NCBI GenBank assembly: GCA_019419455.1
Contig: DXZW01000018.1
Location: 1-64,000 of the forward strand
Reading direction: 5' to 3'
Length of the DNA stretch: 64,000 nucleotides
Origin: Collinsella sp.
GTDB taxonomy: Bacteria; Actinomycetota; Coriobacteriia; Coriobacteriales; Coriobacteriaceae
Numbering within the stretch: position 1 is the first letter of the stretch; each line of letters starts with the position of its first letter. Position numbers and translations under genes: made by a program. The notes under the pieces are model-generated. The model worked only from the letters and a program-made list of their open reading frames with translations, was not told where the DNA came from and searched no databases. Positions 40,412 to 49,339 of the stretch are shown in pieces.

Positions 40412-41455
40412 ATGGCGCTTTGTGAATACAGTACGCGGTTGCTGGGTGCCTATGCCGAGCAGCCGTTCCTTATGGCTCCCATGGCGGGCGTAACCGATCC
40501 CGCTTATCGCATCATGTGCCGCCGCCGCGGTGCCAATCTCGCCTATAGCGAGATGGTGAGCGTGGCGGGCCTTGCCTATGCCAGCAATAAGACGTGGCGC
40601 CTGGTACTGCCGGCCGATGAGGAGCAGCAGATCTGCGTGCAGCTCTTTGGCTCCAAGCCCGATCAGTTTGCGAGCGCTGTTGCTGCCGTCGAGGAGCGTG
40701 TGGGCGATCGCCTGTCGCTGATCGATATCAACATGGCCTGCCCGGCTCGCAAGGTCGTCACCAAGGGCGAGGGCTCGGCGCTTATGCGCACTCCCGATCT
40801 GGCCGAGCAGATCGTCGAGGCGGCGGTGGGCGCGGCGCATGTGCCCGTGACCGTAAAAATCCGTAAGGGCTTTTACGCCGAAGACCGCAACGCCGCGACG
40901 TTTGCCCAGATGCTTGAGGGAGCAGGGGCCGCCGCGGTGGCGGTACATGGTCGCTGCGCCACGCAGCTCTATACGGGCCAGGCCGATTGGTCGGTCGTCG
41001 ATGAGGTGGCCGACGTCGTCGAGATTCCCGTTATCGGTTCGGGCGATGTGTTCTCGGCAGAGGACGCTGCTGAGCATCTGCAAAGCTCGGGTGCCAGCGC
41101 GGTGTTTATCGCGCGCGGCATCTACGGCAATCCATGGGTGTTCGGCGATGCCCGAGCCCTTGCACTCGATGGCACGCCGGTTCCTTCTCGCTCCTCGGTT
41201 GAGCGCCTGGATGCCCTGCGCGAGCACCTGACGCTCACGCACGAGCTGTTGCCGCTCATGTCGCGTGCCCGCACGTACGCAAGCTGGTATCTAAAGGGCA
41301 TGCCCCATGCTGCCGCCTGGCGCGCTCAGGTGGTGCGTTGCTCCACATACGAGGAGTTCATGGCACTGGTCGATGATATCGAGCACGATGTGGTGGCCTG
41401 TGAGGCCGCACTTGCCGCCGGCGAGTCGGTGCCCGCTCATCCGTTGGAGGCCTAA
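40412..41455 (+). CDS. dusB: tRNA-dihydrouridine synthase
   Basis: 347 aa. It reduces uridines in the tRNA D-loop with FMN and NADPH. The TIM barrel starts FLMAPMAGVTDPAYRIMCRRRGANLAYSEMVS; QLFGSKPDQFA, IDINMACPARKVVTKGEGSALM with the catalytic Cys, VTVKIRKGF, VAVHGRCATQLYTGQADW and IPVIGSGDVFSAEDA are canonical. A C-terminal helical tRNA-binding domain follows. The ATG at 40412 is 4 nt after the lepA stop, with AAGGTGG upstream. The exact Dus subclass is uncertain; DusB is used as the generic bacterial name. Confidence 0.93.
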   Translation: MALCEYSTRLLGAYAEQPFLMAPMAGVTDPAYRIMCRRRGANLAYSEMVSVAGLAYASNKTWRLVLPADEEQQICVQLFGSKPDQFASAVAAVEERVGDRLSLIDINMACPARKVVTKGEGSALMRTPDLAEQIVEAAVGAAHVPVTVKIRKGFYAEDRNAATFAQMLEGAGAAAVAVHGRCATQLYTGQADWSVVDEVADVVEIPVIGSGDVFSAEDAAEHLQSSGASAVFIARGIYGNPWVFGDARALALDGTPVPSRSSVERLDALREHLTLTHELLPLMSRARTYASWYLKGMPHAAAWRAQVVRCSTYEEFMALVDDIEHDVVACEAALAAGESVPAHPLEA

Positions 41456-41457
41456 CG

Positions 41458-42690
41458 GTGGCCGTTACCGCGCTGTACGTGCATGTGCCGTTTTGCGCCC
41501 AAAAATGCCGGTACTGTGACTTTGACTCACGCAGTTTTGCTCCGTGCAACATGAGCGTTGCGCTCGATACCTATTTTGAGCAGTTGTATGCGCGCCTCGA
41601 TGCTTTTGGCGACGCAGGCGCGCTTGCACAGATCCGCACCGTCTATGTTGGCGGCGGCACGCCGTCGCTGGCGGGGGAGCGTTTGGTAGAATTTGCCCGG
41701 CGTATCTCTGCGTGGTGCAAGCCTGTTGAGTTTACCTGCGAGGCCAATCCCGAATCGCTGACCGCAGAGCTTGCCACTGCGCTTGCCGGGGTGGGTGTCA
41801 CGCGCGTCTCTCTGGGCGTGCAAACGCTCGATAACGCCGAACTTACCGCCATCGGCCGCATTCACGATGCCGATCGGGCGCTCGCTGCCATCACGACGGT
41901 CAAGGACGCTGGGCTTGTCGTGTCGTGCGACCTGATGTGCGGCCTTCCCGGGCAGACCGACCTAAGCTGGCAGCGCACACTCGATGGCGTGTTGGCGGCG
42001 GCGCCGCATCATGTGTCGGTGTACCCGCTCACGCTCGAGGAGGGCACGCCGCTCTATCGCATGGCGTGTCGCGACGAGTCGCTCGAGCCCGACGAGGATT
42101 TTCAGGCTGCATGCATGGATGCGGCGCGTGAGCGCCTGAGTGCGGCCGGCTATCACCCGTATGAGGTGGCAAGCTACGCGCTCGACGGCCATGAGTGCGC
42201 CCACAACATTGCCTATTGGACCGGACAGGGCTATCTGGGTTTGGGCCGCTCTGCCGCCGGTATGCTCGACGCCGAGGATTTCGATCGCTTGGCCGGGCTG
42301 TTTCCCGACGTGCTTGCTCGCGGCGATGCGTATCGCGTGCGCTTGGTGCAACGCGACGATGCCGCGACGACGTTTGATGCCGAGTATCTGTCGCAGCGCG
42401 AGGCGGCGGCCGAGGATTTGATGCTTGCCTGTCGCATGACGCGTGGCATTGGGCCCGATCTGTTGGTTCGCTCGGCAAGCGTGATCGCTGCAGATGAGTT
42501 GGCGGCGGCCTGCGACCGTGCGGTCGAGTTGGGCCTTGCCACCTGGGTGCCCGATCATATTGAAGGACATGCGGGGCGCGTCACCTCGAAAGACGTTATC
42601 GCAGGTCGCGTCCGTGCTCGTTTAGCGCCCACTCACTTGGGCTGGCTCGATGGAAATGTGCTGTTCGAGCTGTTTTGGGGTCTAGCCTAG
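41458..42690 (+). CDS. hemW: HemW-like radical SAM protein
   Basis: 410 aa. HemW is a heme-binding radical SAM protein thought to act as a heme chaperone; it is often misnamed coproporphyrinogen oxidase. The cluster motif is YVHVPFCAQKCRYCDF (CxxxCxxC, lacking the fourth Cys of true HemN), with YVGGGTPSL, EANPESLT, RVSLGVQTLD and DLMCGLPGQT. The C-terminal HemN domain includes YEVASYALDGHECAHNIAYWTGQGYLGLGRSA. The GTG is 2 nt after dusB. In related genomes hemW precedes hrcA-grpE-dnaK; those genes are absent here. Confidence 0.94.
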   Translation: MAVTALYVHVPFCAQKCRYCDFDSRSFAPCNMSVALDTYFEQLYARLDAFGDAGALAQIRTVYVGGGTPSLAGERLVEFARRISAWCKPVEFTCEANPESLTAELATALAGVGVTRVSLGVQTLDNAELTAIGRIHDADRALAAITTVKDAGLVVSCDLMCGLPGQTDLSWQRTLDGVLAAAPHHVSVYPLTLEEGTPLYRMACRDESLEPDEDFQAACMDAARERLSAAGYHPYEVASYALDGHECAHNIAYWTGQGYLGLGRSAAGMLDAEDFDRLAGLFPDVLARGDAYRVRLVQRDDAATTFDAEYLSQREAAAEDLMLACRMTRGIGPDLLVRSASVIAADELAAACDRAVELGLATWVPDHIEGHAGRVTSKDVIAGRVRARLAPTHLGWLDGNVLFELFWGLA

Positions 42691-42748
42691 GCCGCTCGGG
42701 TAGAATTACCGCAATATATACGCTGCTGTGAGCAGGAGGTTGCCGCGC

Positions 42749-43852
42749 ATGGCGACGATGAACGAAAAAGATTACTACGAGATTTTGGGTGTCTCCAAGG
42801 ACGCCACCTCGCGTGATATACAGAAAGCCTTCCAGCAAAAGGCCCGCAAGCTCCATCCGGACGTCAACAAAGAACCGGATGCCGAGGAAAAGTTCAAAGA
42901 GGTTTCCGAGGCCTATGCTGTGCTTTCGGACGAGCAGAAGCGTGCGCGCTACGACGCCATGCGCTCGGGCAATCCCTTTGCCGGCGCTCCCACGGCTTCG
43001 CCCTATGGCGGCGGTTACGCCGGCAGCGCGGGCTACGGCAATCCCTTTGAGGGCGGCTTTCCCTTTGGTGGCGCCTGGGGTCAGCCGCGTCGCGGGCAGG
43101 CTGCCTATAATCCCGAGAACGGCGCTAACGTGGTCGTCGATATTAAGCTCGACGCCAAGGAGGCCAAGGGCGGTGCCCGCAAGACCGTCCGCTATACGCG
43201 CTTCGATACCTGTGGTCACTGCGGCGGTTCGGGCTCTGTTTCGTCCGAGCATGCACATACCTGTCCGAGCTGCGGCGGTCGCGGCCACATCGATGTCGAC
43301 CTGTCCTTTCTGTTTGGTGCCGGCACGTTCCAGTCTGTCTGCCCTGAGTGCGGTGGCTCCGGTAAGGTCGTCGCCGACCCCTGTCCCGATTGCGGCGGCA
43401 GCGGGCGAACCCGTGTGACCTCCGAGCAGACGATTGAGTTTCCCGCCGGCACGCACGATGGCGACGAGGTCCGTATTGGCGGCATGGGTCACGCCGGCAC
43501 CAACGGCGCCTCTGGCGGTGATCTGGTCGGTCGGGCCCATGTTGAGGCCGAGCGCCTGGAAGGCAAGGCCCGTACCGGTTTTTACCTGATGGGCATCGTG
43601 GCGCCGTTTTTGGTGCTATCGGCCATCTCGGGCGTGTTCTCGGCCTTTGCCGTGATGTGCTTTATTCCGTTTGCCATGGGCCTGTTCATGGTGCTCTCGG
43701 ACGGCGTGCTGCACCGCAGCCTGCTGTGGTGGAAGCGCGGCGCGATGCAGTTTGCCAACGGTTTTGCCAACGGATTTATGTTTGCGCTCGTGTCGGTTTG
43801 GTTTGCGAGCTGCTCGCAACGTGCCATGCTTTCGCCCTACGCAATGCAATAA
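42749..43852 (+). CDS. DnaJ-like co-chaperone with C-terminal membrane segments
   Basis: 367 aa. The J domain (about 7-70, HPD at 36-38) and a Gly/Phe-rich linker are normal. The zinc region has four CxxCGG motifs (CGHCGGSG, CPSCGGRG, CPECGGSG, CPDCGGSG). After a short beta segment (VEFPAGTHDGDEVRIGGMGHAG-type) the usual second client-binding domain is missing. Instead there are about two to three hydrophobic segments from roughly residue 275 (YLMGIVAPFLVLSAISGVFS, then a second stretch, then GFMFALVSVWFASC). It therefore looks like a membrane-tethered J protein. The ATG at 42749 follows AGGAGG; an ATG three codons later is an alternative. It precedes a full dnaJ. Confidence 0.88.
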   Translation: MATMNEKDYYEILGVSKDATSRDIQKAFQQKARKLHPDVNKEPDAEEKFKEVSEAYAVLSDEQKRARYDAMRSGNPFAGAPTASPYGGGYAGSAGYGNPFEGGFPFGGAWGQPRRGQAAYNPENGANVVVDIKLDAKEAKGGARKTVRYTRFDTCGHCGGSGSVSSEHAHTCPSCGGRGHIDVDLSFLFGAGTFQSVCPECGGSGKVVADPCPDCGGSGRTRVTSEQTIEFPAGTHDGDEVRIGGMGHAGTNGASGGDLVGRAHVEAERLEGKARTGFYLMGIVAPFLVLSAISGVFSAFAVMCFIPFAMGLFMVLSDGVLHRSLLWWKRGAMQFANGFANGFMFALVSVWFASCSQRAMLSPYAMQ

Positions 43853-43933
43853 CATCAAACCCTCTGTTTGCGGCCGGCCCAGCTTGGGTATAGGACGCAC
43901 TGTGACAATAATGAAAGTCGGAAGGATTCGGTC

Positions 43934-45082
43934 GTGTCGGAAAATAGGGATTACTACGAGGTGCTTGGCGTCGACAAGGATGCCGACGCGCGGACGATCA
44001 AGCGCGCGTTTCTAAAGAAAGCCCGTACGGTACACCCGGATGTTTCGGACGACCCCGAGGCCGAGGCCAAGTTCAAGGAGCTTAACGAGGCCTATTCTGT
44101 CCTTTCCGATGAGCAGAAGCGTGCTAACTACGACCGTTACGGCACCGCGGACGGCCCCGGTGGCTCTGGTTATGTCGACATCAACGATATCTTTGGTGGC
44201 ATGGGCATGGACGACCTGTTCTCGTCGTTTTTTGGCGGCGGTGCCGGTGGTGGCGCCCGCAGCCGTCGTGAGCGTCGTCGCGGACGTGACATGGCCATCT
44301 CGCTTTCGGTGACGCTCGAGGAGGCGGCGCTCGGCTGCAAAAAGACGATCAGCTATGATCGCCTTGCTCCCTGTGAGGACTGCAACGGTACCGGTAGGGC
44401 CGAGGGTGCACAGGAAAAGCAATGCAGTCGCTGCCACGGTACGGGCTACGTCACGACGGTTCAGCGATCGTTTTTGGGCCAGGTTCAGTCTTCCTCGCCT
44501 TGCCCCGACTGCCATGGCGAGGGCACGGTTATCGACCATCCCTGCGAGACCTGCGACGGTCAGGGCCGCACGCCTTCGCACGAAAAGATCGACATCGATA
44601 TTCCCGCCGGCGTTTCGACCGGTCGCCAGCTGCGTGTGAGCGGCTTTGGCGAGGCCGGCCTTCGCGGCGAGCCTTCGGGCGACCTGATTGTCAACGTGCG
44701 CGTTGCCGACCATGAGCGCTTTAAGCGCAACAGTGACGACCTGTACCTGGTGAGCGATATCTCGATTGCGCAGGCTGCGCTCGGCTGCGAGATCGAGGTC
44801 GAGGGCATTATGCCCGACGAGGTCGTTAAGGTGACGGTTCCCGCCGGCGCCCAGTACGGCGACACCGTGAGCGTCAATAATTACGGCATGCCGCGCATTG
44901 GCGGTGGCGGTTCGCGTGGCCGCCTGATCGTGCAACTGCGCGTGGTCGTTCCCACCAATCTTTCCAATAAGCAACGCGAGCTGCTCCGTGCTTTTGCCGA
45001 TGAGATGGGCGATGACGTCGCTTCCGGTAAGAAGTCGGTGACCGACCGTATCAAGAGTGCCCTCGACGATATCCTCGATTAA
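43934..45082 (+). CDS. dnaJ: Chaperone protein DnaJ
   Basis: 382 aa. Type A Hsp40 that delivers clients to DnaK. J domain with HPD at 34-36, Gly-rich linker (FGGMGMDDLFSSFFGGGAGGG), four zinc motifs (CEDCNGTG, CSRCHGTG, CPDCHGEG, CETCDGQG) and a complete C-terminal client-binding domain (VPAGAQYGDTVSVNNYGMPRIGGGGSRGRLIVQLRVVVP). The GTG has GGAAGGA 7 nt upstream. dnaK and grpE are not nearby. The two tandem J proteins share sequence in the J domain and probably derive from an old duplication. Confidence 0.96.
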   Translation: MSENRDYYEVLGVDKDADARTIKRAFLKKARTVHPDVSDDPEAEAKFKELNEAYSVLSDEQKRANYDRYGTADGPGGSGYVDINDIFGGMGMDDLFSSFFGGGAGGGARSRRERRRGRDMAISLSVTLEEAALGCKKTISYDRLAPCEDCNGTGRAEGAQEKQCSRCHGTGYVTTVQRSFLGQVQSSSPCPDCHGEGTVIDHPCETCDGQGRTPSHEKIDIDIPAGVSTGRQLRVSGFGEAGLRGEPSGDLIVNVRVADHERFKRNSDDLYLVSDISIAQAALGCEIEVEGIMPDEVVKVTVPAGAQYGDTVSVNNYGMPRIGGGGSRGRLIVQLRVVVPTNLSNKQRELLRAFADEMGDDVASGKKSVTDRIKSALDDILD

Positions 45083-45091
45083 GGAGCCCGC

Positions 45092-46384
45092 GTGCTCGCA
45101 CCCCATATTTCCGTCGTCAACCTCGGCTGCCGTGTCAACCGGGTTGAGTCTGACCGTATCACTGCCGATCTTATGCGCCTGGGCTTTGCTATGGTGGAGC
45201 CCCAGGATGCCGATCTGATCGTCATTAACACCTGTGCCGTTACGGGCGAGGCCGAGGCCAAGACACGTAAGGCCGTCCGTCATGCGCTGGCCCATCCAAA
45301 CGAGCCTTATGTGCTCGTGACCGGTTGCGTGGTCAATTTGCATCCCGAGGAGCTGTTGGAGCTTTCGGATCGCGTGATCGCCGAGCCGTCCAAGATCGAT
45401 GTCGCCGAACGTGTCTGCGAGGTGCTGGGCGTTGAGTCCGATAGCGTTCCCGCCTGCAGCGATGGCGAGGTGGTCGATGCGCTCGGTCGCTCTCGCCTGG
45501 GCGTGAAGATCCAGGACGGCTGCAACCATCGCTGCACCTATTGCATTGTGTGGAAGGCGCGCGGCCCCGAGCGCTCCGTGCCCGTCGAGTCCGTGCTTGA
45601 ACAAGTTCGCGAGGCCCAGGAGGCCGGCGTGCCCGAGGTGGTGCTGACCGGTGTGAACCTGGGTGCCTACGATGGCAAGAGCGCGACCGACGAGCATGTC
45701 GAAATCGATGAGCTGCTCGAGGCCATCATGGAGCGCACGACTATTGCGCATGTGCGCATTTCCTCGGTCGAGCCCATGGATATCTCTGAGCGCCTGCTTA
45801 AGGTTATGGCGCGCTATCCGCAGCGTATCGCCCCGTTTTTGCACCTGCCCGTGCAGTCCGGCTGTACGGCGACCCTGCATCGCATGGGTCGTCCCTATAG
45901 TGCGGAGGCCTTTGAGGACACGGTGCGTATGATTCGCGCCAACTTGCCCCAGGCGTCTCTTTCGTGCGATGTCATCGTCGGTTTTCCTGGTGAGACGGAC
46001 GAGGAGTTCGAGGAGTCGCTGGCGCTGTGCCGCCGTGTGGGTTTCTCGCGTATGCACGTGTTCCGCTACAGCAAGCGTCCCGGTACCCTTGCTGCCGACA
46101 TGCCCGACCAGGTGCCGCCCGAGGTTATGGCCGAGCGCAGCCGTCGTATGCGAGACACGGCGCAGGAGCTCGCTATTGCCGATGCTCGTCGTCGCGTGGG
46201 CACGGTCGAGCGTGCCGTGCTCGAGTATGGTGACAACCTGACGCTCGGTTCGTTCCATCATGCCCGTCTTGACGATACCTGTGGACTTACAGCCCCGTGC
46301 CTGCTCGATGTTGCTATCATCGGAGTCGATGATTCCGGCTTGGTCCATGCGCGCAGGGAGGTCCATGGAAGCCTCGAAGATTAG
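45092..46384 (+). CDS. mtaB: tRNA t6A37 methylthiotransferase MtaB
   Basis: 430 aa. It converts t6A37 to ms2t6A in tRNAs reading ANN codons and uses two [4Fe-4S] clusters. The N-terminal UPF0004 domain begins VVNLGCRVNRVESDRI, with NTCAVTGEAEAKTRKAVR; the radical SAM motif is CNHRCTYCIVWKARG. VLTGVNLGAYDG, FLHLPVQSGCTATLHRMGRPYSA and IVGFPGETDEEFEESL follow, and a short TRAM-like end completes it. The GTG start lies 9 nt after dnaJ, with AAGGAG. The end overlaps phoH by 20 nt. dnaJ-mtaB-phoH linkage is common in clostridia, although prmA and rsmE are absent here. Confidence 0.94.
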   Translation: MLAPHISVVNLGCRVNRVESDRITADLMRLGFAMVEPQDADLIVINTCAVTGEAEAKTRKAVRHALAHPNEPYVLVTGCVVNLHPEELLELSDRVIAEPSKIDVAERVCEVLGVESDSVPACSDGEVVDALGRSRLGVKIQDGCNHRCTYCIVWKARGPERSVPVESVLEQVREAQEAGVPEVVLTGVNLGAYDGKSATDEHVEIDELLEAIMERTTIAHVRISSVEPMDISERLLKVMARYPQRIAPFLHLPVQSGCTATLHRMGRPYSAEAFEDTVRMIRANLPQASLSCDVIVGFPGETDEEFEESLALCRRVGFSRMHVFRYSKRPGTLAADMPDQVPPEVMAERSRRMRDTAQELAIADARRRVGTVERAVLEYGDNLTLGSFHHARLDDTCGLTAPCLLDVAIIGVDDSGLVHARREVHGSLED

Positions 46385-47351
46385 ACTTACCGTTCCCGAG
46401 GGAATTGATCCCTCGCGCGTTTTGGGCGCCGGCGACGGCGTCCTTCGCGAGGTCGAAGACTTGGTTCGCGCCCATGTGGTTGCGCGCGGTGACCAGATTG
46501 CCGTGAGCGGCGACCCGGACGAGGTAGAACTCGTGGCGCGTTTTTTCGAACACGCTTTTCGTGAGGCGGCTGCCGGTCGCGCGCTGTCTGCCGACGACGT
46601 CTCGCGTTGCTTGGCTGTCCTGCGCGATGGCGAGCACGACGCTTCGTCGCTGCGCGATGACGTGCTGCTGTCGTATCGCGGCCGCGTCATTCGTCCCAAG
46701 ACGCTCGGCCAGAAGCGCTATGTTGACGCCATCCGCTCGCATACCATCACGTTTGGCCTGGGTCCCGCCGGTGCCGGTAAGACCTATCTAGCCATGGCCC
46801 TCGCCGTCGCCGCGCTCAAGCGCCACGAGGTGGGTCGTCTGGTGCTTACGCGGCCCGTTGTCGAGGCGGGGGAGAATTTGGGCTTTTTGCCCGGCACCCT
46901 CGAGGAAAAGATCGACCCTTACATGCGTCCGCTCTACGATGCCTTGTTTGACATGATGGACCGTGAACGCACCGATGAGCTCATGGAGCGTGGCGTGATC
47001 GAGATTGCCCCGCTTGCCTACATGCGCGGCCGAACGCTGAGCGACGCCTTCGTGGTACTCGACGAGGCACAAAACACCACGCCTGAGCAGATGAAGATGT
47101 TCCTGACGCGCTTGGGTTTTAACTCCAAGTTCGTGATTGCCGGCGACCTGAGCCAGCGTGACCTGGTGGGTCGTCGCGGCGGTCTTGCCGATGTCGAAAG
47201 AATTTTGGGTCGCGTCGACGATGTGGCGTTTTCTCACCTCGAGCGTGCCGACGTGGTGCGCCATGCCCTGGTTGGCCGTATCGTTGAGGCCTATGATGCA
47301 TACGACGATGCGCGTGAGCAGCGCGCACACGATCGAAAGGAGTCCCGTTGA
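46365..47351 (+). CDS. phoH: PhoH-like ATPase
   Basis: 328 aa. It is an ATPase with a helicase-like core, probably acting in RNA metabolism with YbeY. Walker A is FGLGPAGAGKTYLAMALAV, Walker B VVLDEAQNTT; VLTRPVVEAGENLGFLPGTLEEKIDPYMRPLYDAL and FVIAGDLSQRDL are family hallmarks. An N-terminal region of about 100 residues resembles a KH-like fold. The ATG at 46365 lies inside mtaB, with GGGAGG upstream, and the stop overlaps the TTG of ybeY, so mtaB-phoH-ybeY are coupled. Confidence 0.95.
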   Translation: MEASKIRLTVPEGIDPSRVLGAGDGVLREVEDLVRAHVVARGDQIAVSGDPDEVELVARFFEHAFREAAAGRALSADDVSRCLAVLRDGEHDASSLRDDVLLSYRGRVIRPKTLGQKRYVDAIRSHTITFGLGPAGAGKTYLAMALAVAALKRHEVGRLVLTRPVVEAGENLGFLPGTLEEKIDPYMRPLYDALFDMMDRERTDELMERGVIEIAPLAYMRGRTLSDAFVVLDEAQNTTPEQMKMFLTRLGFNSKFVIAGDLSQRDLVGRRGGLADVERILGRVDDVAFSHLERADVVRHALVGRIVEAYDAYDDAREQRAHDRKESR

Positions 47352-47857
47352 GTGTATTGATCAGCAACGATGCCGAGCTCGATACGCTGCTCGATGCCCA
47401 GGAGGTGGAGCACATCTGCGGAGTTGTGCTTGCCGCCGAGGGTGTTGAGCGTGAGGTCGAGATTTCCCTTTCGTATGTCGATGAGGACGAGATGCACGAG
47501 CTCAACCTTGAGTGGCGCGGCATCGACCGCACGACCGACGTGCTCTCGTTTGAATGCGACTCGGCCTTTGACGAGGACATTCCCACCGACGAGACGCTCG
47601 AGCTCGGCGATATTATCCTTGCGCCGCAGGTTATTGCCCGCCAGGCCCCCGGCTTTGGCAACAGCCCCGCCGATGAGTGCCGACTGATGCTCGTGCACGG
47701 AATGCTGCACCTGCTGGGTTACGACCACATTGAGGACGATGAGGCCGAGGTCATGGAGGCACGCGAGGATGCCATCCTGCGCGACTTGGCGCTTGAGCGC
47801 GGCGAGGACCCCAAGCTGGTCCACGTCGGCCCCATAACCAATCATGCCCACGACTAG
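47348..47857 (+). CDS. ybeY: Endoribonuclease YbeY
   Basis: 169 aa. It is a metal-dependent RNase that takes part in 16S rRNA 3' maturation and ribosome quality control. The zinc site is MLVHGMLHLLGYDH (HxxxHxxxxxH); TDVLSFE and ELGDIILAPQVI are also diagnostic. The TTG at 47348 overlaps the phoH stop and has GAAAGGAG 5 nt upstream. phoH-ybeY-dgkA-era-recO is the classic Gram-positive order. Confidence 0.96.
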   Translation: MSVLISNDAELDTLLDAQEVEHICGVVLAAEGVEREVEISLSYVDEDEMHELNLEWRGIDRTTDVLSFECDSAFDEDIPTDETLELGDIILAPQVIARQAPGFGNSPADECRLMLVHGMLHLLGYDHIEDDEAEVMEAREDAILRDLALERGEDPKLVHVGPITNHAHD

Positions 47858-47866
47858 GAGCCGTCT

Positions 47867-48244
47867 ATGATTCCCGGATCGAACAAGGACCATCCGTCCT
47901 TTTTAAAGTCGTTCTCATATGCCATGGAGGGCTTCATCACCGCCGTCAAGACCGAGCGCAATATCAAAGTCATGCTCGTGGCGGGCGTGTGCACCGTCAT
48001 TGCCGGCTGCATCGTGGGGCTCGATATTGCCGAGTGGGCTACGGTCATCATCTGCTGCGGCCTGGTGATTCATGGCGAGTTGTGCAATACCGCCATGGAG
48101 GCGATTGTCGACCTGGCGACCCAGGAGCTGCATCCGCTGGCCAAGCGCGCGAAGGATATCGCCGCTGCCTCTGTATACGTTCTTTCCATTACCGCCGCGA
48201 TCGTGGGCTTGCTTGTCTTTGCCCACGCACTCGACTTTATTTAG
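47867..48244 (+). CDS. dgkA: Diacylglycerol / undecaprenol kinase
   Basis: 125 aa. It is a small three-span membrane kinase that in Gram-positives phosphorylates undecaprenol, recycling the wall lipid carrier made by UppS. Family features are SFSYAMEGFITAVKTERNIKV, three hydrophobic segments and the active-site helix ELCNTAMEAIVDL. The ATG is 9 nt after ybeY, with TAGGAG upstream. Substrate preference cannot be read from sequence. Confidence 0.92.
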   Translation: MIPGSNKDHPSFLKSFSYAMEGFITAVKTERNIKVMLVAGVCTVIAGCIVGLDIAEWATVIICCGLVIHGELCNTAMEAIVDLATQELHPLAKRAKDIAAASVYVLSITAAIVGLLVFAHALDFI

Positions 48245-48256
48245 AAAGGGATTTCC

Positions 48257-49327
48257 ATGTCCGACAATATGCAGCCTACCGATGAAGTTTTGGATGATGA
48301 GGTCCTGGACGAGGCTGAAGGTGCCGATTCGTTTGACGAGGTCGTGGAGTTCGACCCGTTTGAGGGTATGAGCGACGAGGAACTCGATGCCCTGTGCGAC
48401 GAGGATGAGGGCCTCGCGGGCTTTGGCGACGTGGAACCCGGTTTCCGCAGCGGCTTCGTGGCCCTGGTCGGTCGCCCCAACGCCGGCAAGTCCACCCTGC
48501 TCAACGCCTGTTACGGCAAGAAGGTCGCCATCACCTCTCCGGTGGCCCAGACGACTCGCCGCCGTATGCGCGCCGTGGTCAACCGCCCTGGCTATCAGCT
48601 GGTCTTCGTTGACACGCCGGGTATCCATAAGCCCAAGGACGGCCTGGGCTCCGAGCTCAACAAGAGCGCCCTGTTTGAGCTCAATGACGTAGACGTCGTC
48701 GCGTTTCTGATCGACGCCACCAAACCCATCGGCAGGGGAGACGCCTGGGTTGCCGAGCGTGTCAAGAGCGCCCGTTCCAAAAAGGTCCTGGTGCTCACGA
48801 AGGCCGACGAGGCCGATCCCGCCCAGGTTATGGAACAGCTCAAGGCCGCTCACGAGCTCATGGAATATGACGACGAGATCGTGACGTCGTCGGTCAAGAA
48901 CTTCAACGTCGATGCGTTTATCGAGACCGTCGCTCACTTTTTGCCCGAGGGCCCGCGCTGGTTCCCTGAGGACATGGGCACCGACGCGTCCGACGAGACC
49001 CTCGTGGCCGAGTTTGTACGCGAGAAGGTTCTGCGTCGCACCCGCGACGAGATCCCTCACTCCGTGGGCGTCATCTGTGACGCGCTCGAGCAGACTAAGA
49101 AGGTTCTGCGCGTGCACGCCACTATTTACGTCGAGCGCGAGGGGCAGAAGGGCATCATCATCGGCAAGGGCGGCGAGATGATTAAGCATATCGGCATCGA
49201 TGCCCGTCGTGACCTTGAGCGTATCTTTGGCACGCAGGTCTTTTTGGAGCTCGACGTGAAGGTCAAGGCCGGCTGGCGCGATGACGAGGCACAGATCCGC
49301 CGCTTTGGCTACAATGCCGAAGATTAA
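48257..49327 (+). CDS. era: GTPase Era with acidic N-terminal extension
   Basis: 356 aa. Era binds 16S rRNA near its 3' end in 30S maturation. G1 is VGRPNAGKST at about 71-80, then TSPVAQTTRRRM, DTPGIHKP, TKAD and the KH domain (GQKGIIIGKGGEMIKHIGIDARRDLERIFGTQVFLELDVKVK). About 65 residues precede G1, where Era normally has 5-10; more than a third are Asp or Glu. The ATG at 48257 has AAAGGGA upstream, and no alternative start with a ribosome site near G1 was noticed. YbeY upstream acts on the same rRNA region. Confidence 0.95.
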   Translation: MSDNMQPTDEVLDDEVLDEAEGADSFDEVVEFDPFEGMSDEELDALCDEDEGLAGFGDVEPGFRSGFVALVGRPNAGKSTLLNACYGKKVAITSPVAQTTRRRMRAVVNRPGYQLVFVDTPGIHKPKDGLGSELNKSALFELNDVDVVAFLIDATKPIGRGDAWVAERVKSARSKKVLVLTKADEADPAQVMEQLKAAHELMEYDDEIVTSSVKNFNVDAFIETVAHFLPEGPRWFPEDMGTDASDETLVAEFVREKVLRRTRDEIPHSVGVICDALEQTKKVLRVHATIYVEREGQKGIIIGKGGEMIKHIGIDARRDLERIFGTQVFLELDVKVKAGWRDDEAQIRRFGYNAED

Positions 49328-49339
49328 GCCTCGGCGTTC

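Noticed and set aside
44012..46699. 895-aa minus-strand ORF across dnaJ and mtaB
   Set aside because: Runs opposite three well-identified genes and has no domain.
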